DNA from: Euryarchaeota archaeon UBA126
Lineage (GTDB): Archaea; Thermoplasmatota; Poseidoniia; Poseidoniales; Thalassarchaeaceae
Length of the DNA stretch: 10,072 bases
Reading direction: 5' to 3'
Assembly (NCBI GenBank): GCA_002497025.1
Contig: DAMG01000031.1
Span: 1 to 10,072, forward strand
Shown here: positions 5,881 to 10,072 of the stretch, piece after piece
How positions within the stretch are numbered: position 1 is the first letter of the stretch
How the letters are laid out: the number at the start of each line of letters is the position of its first letter
Translations under genes and position numbers: made by a program
The notes under the pieces: model-generated
What the model saw: the letters and a program-made list of their open reading frames with translations, nothing else
What the model was told of the DNA's origin: nothing
Database searches by the model: none

Positions 5881-6951
5881 ATGTCGCAAGTCCCGTTGAG
5901 TGAGAAAAAGGAAGGCGGCAGTGGACGCAGAAGGCGTCGGTCTCGAAGAAAATCGGCCAATGGTGCCGATTTCAGGCCATGGGCACAGGGTGATCATGAT
6001 GCTGTTGAGCGTGCTCTAGCTCGCTTTGATCAGTCGCCACCTCCTATGGGCATACCGGAAACAATCGACCCTGCTCCAAGAGAAAAACAATTGAAATGGC
6101 AACCTAATGCAGTTCCCAAAAATATCCAAAAGAAAGTAGGTGACATCGTCTGTAAATCCGGTGAATTTGGCTTCCTTCCCGAAGAAAGAGTCGACGAAAT
6201 AAGAGGTCAAATAGACCATCTCCCAATAACCATTGAGCAAGCCCTTTCGCTTCGCGGTGCCTTGAATCAAGAAAAAAGTGTACATTCGCACGGACGTCTG
6301 ATGCGAAATGCAAACCAATTACGAAGACGGTACGATAAGGGCGAGGGAGTACTAACTCTTTCCCAACGATTTGATGCACCCCCCGTCAATACATTCCGGG
6401 CAATATTAACCGGCCGCGGATGGTCAAAGAACCGAATCAAAGAGACACTGAAAAATCCAGAGAGAATGAACGATAGAGACCAAGAAGAATTCGCTAAAGC
6501 AGAAGACGCTGATAAGGTAAGTTCTGTCAATCAATCAGACACTCAGACGGCCGCTGAGGTTTTCGAGGACATTTTATGCGCACACTTTGATTCCCTAGAC
6601 GTACGTTTTCGAAGGCAAGAAGATTTACTCCGTGAGCAGAAGGAATCAGAAGGCCGAGCGGTTGTTACACCTGACCTTCTGTTCCTTGATGATGTACGAA
6701 TCAATGGAGTCCCTTGTGCTTGGATTGACGCAAAGCATTTCTACGGGGCAGACCTAAGATTCCCAAGAAAGAAGACTCAGAAACAAGTTGATCGATATGT
6801 CAAGGAATATGGCCAAGGAGCAATCGTGTATAGACACGGATTTACTGGATCTTTGGTTCAAAGAGGAGCGATTTTACTCGACGCGAATCCTTTAGATTTA
6901 ACTCCACTAAATGAGTTTCACGAAAAGAGATCTGGCGGCTCACATTCATGA
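5881..6951 (+). CDS. TPD-domain protein, archaeal homologue of human CDIN1 (C15orf41), PD-(D/E)xK nuclease-like
   Basis: A 356-residue protein. An arginine-rich N-terminus (RRRRRSRRK, residues 16-24) probably contacts nucleic acid. The middle (about 120-200) holds helical segments with GVLTLSQRFDAPPVNTFRAI that look like the winged-helix region of CDIN1. The C-terminal domain carries VTPDLLF (T263-P264-D265, the family name motif) and, after a strand turn, WIDAK (D283, K285), which together give a PD-(D/E)xK-type site. GQGAIVYRHGF and RGAILLD match the conserved end of CDIN1. The human protein is mutated in congenital dyserythropoietic anaemia type I and partners codanin-1; its homologues are described as distantly related to archaeal Holliday junction resolvases. 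Activity here is unproven. The gene follows DUF393 after 45 bases and overlaps the convergent pantoate kinase gene by 6 bases. Start ATG lacks a close Shine-Dalgarno site. Confidence 0.82.
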   Translation: MSQVPLSEKKEGGSGRRRRRSRRKSANGADFRPWAQGDHDAVERALARFDQSPPPMGIPETIDPAPREKQLKWQPNAVPKNIQKKVGDIVCKSGEFGFLPEERVDEIRGQIDHLPITIEQALSLRGALNQEKSVHSHGRLMRNANQLRRRYDKGEGVLTLSQRFDAPPVNTFRAILTGRGWSKNRIKETLKNPERMNDRDQEEFAKAEDADKVSSVNQSDTQTAAEVFEDILCAHFDSLDVRFRRQEDLLREQKESEGRAVVTPDLLFLDDVRINGVPCAWIDAKHFYGADLRFPRKKTQKQVDRYVKEYGQGAIVYRHGFTGSLVQRGAILLDANPLDLTPLNEFHEKRSGGSHS

Positions 6952-7920
6952 TAGAGTTCCAATGTGAGTTAGAGTAGCATCTAACCCTTCTTTTGTCAAT
7001 TCAGACAGCAATTTCTCAAGGGAAATATCCTTGGAAATATTACGTGGCATGATGGCAATACTTTCTCCTAACATACACAATAAAACACATGTCTCTGAAT
7101 CTAAACCGGCTCTGAGTGTCGCATTTTCTCCCGCCTTTACTAATGCGGAGCGAGATGCATCATCACTCAATCCAGATTGTTTTGAAAATTTCTCTGCAGA
7201 ATCAATGAGTTCACCCCATCGTGATTTATCCCAAGGTCCATCAGACAAGTGAACCATCTGTTTTTTTCCGGCCTCTGTAATCGATTTTTTCCAAACATCG
7301 TCATCAATATACTCAGATGTATGCCGCCCGGGATTCGTGCGCCAAGCCAAAACCAAAGGTATCGATTCACTCCAACCTTCCGCTTGACCGGGTCCATTCA
7401 ATAAATCCGGACCCGAATAAGGCGATCCTGGAATCAATCTACGCTCAACACCCCCAGCGGCTAATGCAGTAACATCCCCAAGCCCGGTTGAATTACCTCT
7501 CTCAACCAAGTGAGCAATCGCAAGCGATCTTCGCAAACTCTCCTCATGCGGTAAACCCAGGGCTCTTTGGAATGCAGCGGCGGCAGCGATTGCACCGGCA
7601 GCCGACATTCCAAATCCTTGTGAGGAAGGTAATTTGTTTCGAACTGCGATTTCCCAACTATGGTCCGCAATCTCGGTAATTTCCTCACTCAACAGGTCTA
7701 ACACCTGTTGAAACATTCTTTTATCGCCATTTTCATCTAGGAGTTTAACTTCTAGGGAATAATCACCCAATTCCCCTCTAGCAATGGCTTCTACTCCATC
7801 AGTCAGGCATAATCCAGCACCTAGGCTACCTTGCTTAATGGGGTCCTCATCGAGGTCTTCGACCGTGAAAAGTAGTGTGACGTGACCCCCGCAGGTGCCT
7901 CTACCCAATATCGCAGTCAT
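6946..7920 (-). CDS. Pantoate kinase (GHMP kinase family), archaeal coenzyme A pathway
   Basis: ATP-dependent kinase of 324 residues converting pantoate to 4-phosphopantoate, which archaeal phosphopantothenate synthetase then uses for coenzyme A. Evidence is the N-terminal GTCGGHVTLLF strand (compare PGHITGFF of the family), GSLGAGL (31-37), the GHMP phosphate loop LPSSQGFGMSAAGA (97-110), GNSTGLGDV (142-150) and the C-terminal CMLGESIAIM segment equivalent to the family MLG motif. ATG at 7920 is chosen: GAGG lies four bases upstream and the first strand begins at once. It follows rpoD after 42 bases on the same strand, so it is probably the last gene of that ribosomal/RNA polymerase transcript, and its last 6 bases overlap the convergent TPD gene. 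Another archaeal GHMP kinase is conceivable, but the motifs fit pantoate kinase best. Confidence 0.85.
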   Translation of the reverse strand: MTAILGRGTCGGHVTLLFTVEDLDEDPIKQGSLGAGLCLTDGVEAIARGELGDYSLEVKLLDENGDKRMFQQVLDLLSEEITEIADHSWEIAVRNKLPSSQGFGMSAAGAIAAAAAFQRALGLPHEESLRRSLAIAHLVERGNSTGLGDVTALAAGGVERRLIPGSPYSGPDLLNGPGQAEGWSESIPLVLAWRTNPGRHTSEYIDDDVWKKSITEAGKKQMVHLSDGPWDKSRWGELIDSAEKFSKQSGLSDDASRSALVKAGENATLRAGLDSETCVLLCMLGESIAIMPRNISKDISLEKLLSELTKEGLDATLTHIGTLS

Positions 7921-7962
7921 ATATCCTCATCTCCGAGGCACCGCAAGAATACTACGCCGGCA

Positions 7963-8952
7963 TCAAAGGGCTGCTTTCAGGTCCTCTCCAAGAGAGACGA
8001 ATGCCTCCGAGAGAGAAGTTGAAGCCATCTCAAGTGCAGTTTGTGGACTCATGGAACTATCGGTTTCGAAGCTGAAGATGAACTCCCCAGGAACGTCTTC
8101 GATTGTGATTGCTTCCTTGAATTCAGCCTTAGTCTCTGTTCCATCACCAACATGGTGTAGTTCCTTCGCAAGAGTCTCAACCTTCTCAATATCGTCAAGT
8201 CTTCCATCTTTATCGAAATCCTTTGCATTGATTGTCAGATTCAGGTCCCAAAGAATCTTCGCCTTGGTCTTGTTATTCAATAGTCCAACTTGACGTGGAG
8301 CGAAAGCGACACCACAAACAGGTGACCACTTTGCGTGCTGACTTCCACGGCCCATTACCGCAGTAGCGTAGAATTCTAACATCTGTCCCTTGTACAATTT
8401 AGTAATTGGAATAGATCTGTAGTGTTCGGGGATTTCAAGACTCTGATCTCCCAGGTAAATCATGTCGCCAGCGGTAACTGCTATCCCTTCTTCTGTCCCA
8501 AATGCCTTACATGTGTAAATCATGTTACAAGTTGGACACCCACGATCTTCCGGAATCAAATCCTTGCATGTGGGACAAGTTTCCTCGTAATGGAACATTT
8601 CGTGGTCGGTTGGAATTGGAATCATTGCAAGGCGCTGAGCTACCATCTCATCAGGTAGCGCTCCATTGGTTTCCCAAACGGTGTAGTCAACGCCCTCTTT
8701 CTCCAACTTCTTTCCACACTGATTGCAGCCGGAACCTCCAGACGATTCACGAGCTGCAGCAGCAGGATTTAGATGACCGCATGACAAACACAAATCGAAC
8801 GACCCCATTTGGAATCGAACGGTTTCGATAGCCATCTTTGGAGTATCTGACATTAGTGTTCGGCGTAATGCATTTGCAAATGCTCGGTCGCAATCCTTGA
8901 GTAATAGTTTAGCATTCTCTGGTCCCATATCTAGAACTTCTATTTTCACCAT
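7963..8952 (-). CDS. rpoD: DNA-directed RNA polymerase subunit D
   Basis: Archaeal counterpart of bacterial alpha and eukaryotic Rpb3; with subunits L, N and P it forms the assembly platform of RNA polymerase. The protein has 329 residues, longer than the usual 190-270. FANALRRTLMSDTPKMAIE (25-43) and RLAMIPIP (107-114) are the dimerisation-domain signatures; GSQHAKWSPVCGVAF (203-217) leads into the C-terminal half. Cysteines C55, C58, C76 and C79 form an inserted zinc-ribbon-like loop, and C126, C129, C139 and C142 a second set. The domain 3 region (about 218-290) has no cysteine, unlike Fe-S-bearing homologues, and contains an EF-hand consensus loop (D245 to E256). Two ATGs are adjacent (8955 and 8952); 8952 is preferred for its 6-base spacing from GAGGTG. 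Extending to 9006 would only read through rps11 in another frame. Confidence 0.95.
   Translation of the reverse strand: MVKIEVLDMGPENAKLLLKDCDRAFANALRRTLMSDTPKMAIETVRFQMGSFDLCLSCGHLNPAAAARESSGGSGCNQCGKKLEKEGVDYTVWETNGALPDEMVAQRLAMIPIPTDHEMFHYEETCPTCKDLIPEDRGCPTCNMIYTCKAFGTEEGIAVTAGDMIYLGDQSLEIPEHYRSIPITKLYKGQMLEFYATAVMGRGSQHAKWSPVCGVAFAPRQVGLLNNKTKAKILWDLNLTINAKDFDKDGRLDDIEKVETLAKELHHVGDGTETKAEFKEAITIEDVPGEFIFSFETDSSMSPQTALEMASTSLSEAFVSLGEDLKAAL
8185..8220 (-). other. EF-hand-like calcium-binding loop within RpoD
   Basis: Residues 245-256 of RpoD read DFDKDGRLDDIE, matching the canonical 12-position EF-hand loop: Asp at 1, 3 and 5, Gly at 6, a hydrophobic residue at 8, Asp at 9 and Glu at 12. 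A helix-forming stretch (KVETLAKEL) follows, while the segment before looks like a beta strand, so it would be a single, dockerin-like half-site rather than a paired EF-hand. Metal binding is inferred from the pattern alone. Confidence 0.5.
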
Positions 8953-8958
8953 CATAAT

Positions 8959-8964
8959 CACCTC
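8959..8964 (-). promoter_or_regulatory. rpoD Shine-Dalgarno site fused to the rps11 stop codon
   Basis: GAGGTG, extended to GAGGTGAT, fits the archaeal 16S tail over eight bases. It includes part of the rps11 stop TGA (8965-8963), so termination on rps11 delivers ribosomes directly to the rpoD start. Six bases separate it from ATG 8952 and three from ATG 8955, favouring the former. Confidence 0.75.
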
Positions 8965-9343
8965 AGACCCTACGGCCTCTTCGGCCACCCTTTGCCTTCG
9001 TCCCATTGGTCGGGATTGGAGTTACATCTTCGATGCGAGTGATTTGAACACCCGCACGAGTTAGTGCACGGATAGCAGCAGTAGCACCAGGAGCACTGTG
9101 TGATCGGTTTCCGCCAGCTCCTCGATACTTGACGATAACTTGGTCAAATTCCTTCTCTGCTAGCATTTCAGCAATCTTCTCAGCAGCTCTTGTTGCTGCA
9201 AACTGACCACCGGCATCGCTGCCCTTCTTGGTAACCTGTCCACCTGAAACCTTTGCCAGAGTTTCTGCTCCGGTAAGGTCAGTTGCTGTAATTAGCACAT
9301 TGTTGTATGTGCTGAAAATATGTAAAACAGCCTTGTGACCCAT
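8963..9343 (-). CDS. rps11: Small-subunit ribosomal protein uS11
   Basis: Platform protein of the 30S subunit that contacts 16S rRNA near the mRNA exit region, 126 residues. Typical motifs are HIFSTYNNVLITATDLTG near the N-terminus, GGQFAATRAAEKIAE in the middle, KYRGAGGNRSHSAPGATAA, and the C-terminal IEDVTPIPTNG followed by a basic tail ending GRRGRRV. The start ATG at 9343 overlaps the rps4 stop as TGATG (one shared base), showing tight translational coupling. A GTG at 9346 just before it would add one residue and is less likely. It lies between rps4 and rpoD in the standard archaeal order. Confidence 0.97.
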   Translation of the reverse strand: MGHKAVLHIFSTYNNVLITATDLTGAETLAKVSGGQVTKKGSDAGGQFAATRAAEKIAEMLAEKEFDQVIVKYRGAGGNRSHSAPGATAAIRALTRAGVQITRIEDVTPIPTNGTKAKGGRRGRRV

Positions 9344-10038
9344 CACTCATCGCCCCCTTCTTCTGGAATTGTTTCCTCTACTGTGGGTGCTTCCTCAGCA
9401 TCAGCCTTGATCTGTTGAACAAAGTCATCATTGTCTGTGGTAGCTCTAACGCCACCGACTTCTTCCAGTTCCTCTTCCTCAGTCTGTCGAGTCATTCGGA
9501 GTTGCTCCATCTCGACACGGAATGGGTGATTCTCATCTAGGTAAGGTGATGTTGCACTGTACTGGAGAATTTCTTCCTCTTGTCGCAGAATTTTGTATCC
9601 AGGAACGGTCATCCTCTGGTCACCAATTGCGATGTGTCCATGGACAATCATATTTCGAGCAGCGCGCATAGATGGTGCTAGTCCGCGGTAGTAGACCACT
9701 GATTGTAGTCTTCGAGCAAGCATGTGCTCAACGGAAATCTGCAGAACATCGTCTATGCTAGATCCCTCGGCTAGTAGTCCCTTGCGAACGAGAGATCCAA
9801 CCAAATCAGTCTTCTCTTGAGCGAAATGACCTTCTGATGAATCAACCCTTCCGATGAGTTTCATCGCTTGGTTTCGATGACGCCTTAGGGCCGATTTTTC
9901 TCGCCAAATTTCACGCATTCCACCAACCTTCTTCAGGCCAAATTGTTCCTTTAGAGCGTGTTCTTCCTCAATTCTAGCAGCCTTCCAAGGATGAGTAGGA
10001 GTCTGTGTCTTAGGTCGTGCAAACTTAGGATGTCCCAT
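9343..10038 (-). CDS. rps4: Small-subunit ribosomal protein uS4 with acidic C-terminal extension
   Basis: Primary 16S rRNA-binding protein of the 30S body, 231 residues against roughly 160-200 in most archaea. It starts MGHPKFARPKTQTPTHPW, as archaeal uS4 proteins do. The S4 RNA-binding domain covers about 106-152 (MLARRLQSVVYYRGLAPSM through MTVPGYKI). After about residue 185 comes a tail of some 45 residues rich in Glu and Asp (TEEEELEE and EEAPTVEETIPEEGGDE), unusual for an rRNA-binding protein and probably disordered. ATG at 10038 has GAGGTG seven bases upstream, part of which is the rps13 stop codon. Its own stop overlaps the rps11 start. Confidence 0.97.
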   Translation of the reverse strand: MGHPKFARPKTQTPTHPWKAARIEEEHALKEQFGLKKVGGMREIWREKSALRRHRNQAMKLIGRVDSSEGHFAQEKTDLVGSLVRKGLLAEGSSIDDVLQISVEHMLARRLQSVVYYRGLAPSMRAARNMIVHGHIAIGDQRMTVPGYKILRQEEEILQYSATSPYLDENHPFRVEMEQLRMTRQTEEEELEEVGGVRATTDNDDFVQQIKADAEEAPTVEETIPEEGGDE

Positions 10039-10045
10039 ACTTTAC

Positions 10046-10051
10046 CACCTC
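10046..10051 (-). promoter_or_regulatory. rps4 Shine-Dalgarno site overlapping the rps13 stop codon
   Basis: GAGGTG, seven bases before the rps4 ATG, shares bases with the TGA at 10052-10050. This is the same TGAGGTG arrangement found at the rps11/rpoD junction. Confidence 0.7.
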
Positions 10052-10072
10052 ACTTCTTCCTCTCCACACCTA
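10050..10072 (-). CDS. rps13: Small-subunit ribosomal protein uS13, last codons only
   Basis: Only the C-terminal end lies in the window: the frame reads GVERKK and then TGA (10052-10050). Archaeal uS13 proteins end in a comparable basic GVxRKK tail, and rps13 is the usual gene before rps4 in archaea. Position and tail agree, but six residues are too few for a firm identification from sequence alone. Confidence 0.6.

Noticed and set aside
8422..8831. Plus-strand frames of 78 and 109 residues within rpoD
   Set aside because: They mirror the cysteine-rich rpoD coding region on the opposite strand; composition follows from the antisense reading and no motif is present.
8956..9006. 17-residue N-terminal extension of RpoD reaching into rps11
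   Set aside because: These bases encode the basic C-terminus of uS11 in another frame, and a strong Shine-Dalgarno site precedes the internal ATGs at 8955/8952.
1..10072. CRISPR arrays, insertion sequences, attachment sites or tandem repeats
   Set aside because: No regularly spaced direct repeats, transposase motifs or terminal inverted repeats were seen; the window is gene-dense and apart from the leuS leader has only short gaps.

Overview
The window looks like a chromosomal piece of a marine euryarchaeon, most likely a Poseidoniia / Marine Group II type member of the Thermoplasmatota. The archaeal signal is the minus-strand block rps13-rps4-rps11-rpoD, the order typical of archaea, followed by an archaeal-type pantoate kinase. 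The plus-strand genes include enzymes of bacterial type (a homodimeric AceE-type pyruvate dehydrogenase E1 and a bacterial-architecture leucyl-tRNA synthetase), a mix common in these archaea. The lineage is inferred from gene content and protein style only; no database was searched.

Layout. Plus strand 1-1524: the C-terminal part of aceE, open at the left edge. A possible 32-residue cationic hydrophobic peptide gene follows 5 bases later (1530-1628). A metallo-beta-lactamase-fold hydrolase (2384 to 1632, minus) converges on it. Bases 2388-2593 form a divergent intergenic region holding a 10-bp palindrome and a GC-rich, hairpin-rich leader in front of leuS. The plus-strand run leuS (2594-5467), DUF393 thiol oxidoreductase (5479-5835) and a TPD/CDIN1-like nuclease-fold protein (5881-6951) converges with a 6-base overlap on the minus-strand ribosomal/RNA polymerase run. 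In transcription order that run is rps13 (last codons only), rps4, rps11, rpoD and pantoate kinase, ending at 6946.

How the genes work together. The minus-strand block couples 30S assembly proteins (uS13, uS4, uS11) to the RpoD assembly-platform subunit of RNA polymerase, with very tight junctions: an overlapping TGATG, and stop codons that lie inside the next Shine-Dalgarno site. Pantoate kinase (coenzyme A synthesis) sits directly behind rpoD. LeuS charges tRNA-Leu. AceE would feed acetyl groups into acetyl-CoA, with E2 and E3 not in this window.

The items most worth a second look are: (1) the leuS leader, where a 12-bp discontinuous helix can bury the leuS Shine-Dalgarno site, with two hairpins inside it and an overlapping short reading frame ending in a run of leucine codons; (2) RpoD, which carries a consensus EF-hand loop where many archaeal homologues carry Fe-S cysteines, plus an extra four-cysteine zinc-ribbon-like insert; (3) the archaeal homologue of the human anaemia protein CDIN1/C15orf41; (4) the +8 mini-protein after aceE; (5) the third zinc-ribbon and archaeal-like C-terminus of LeuS.
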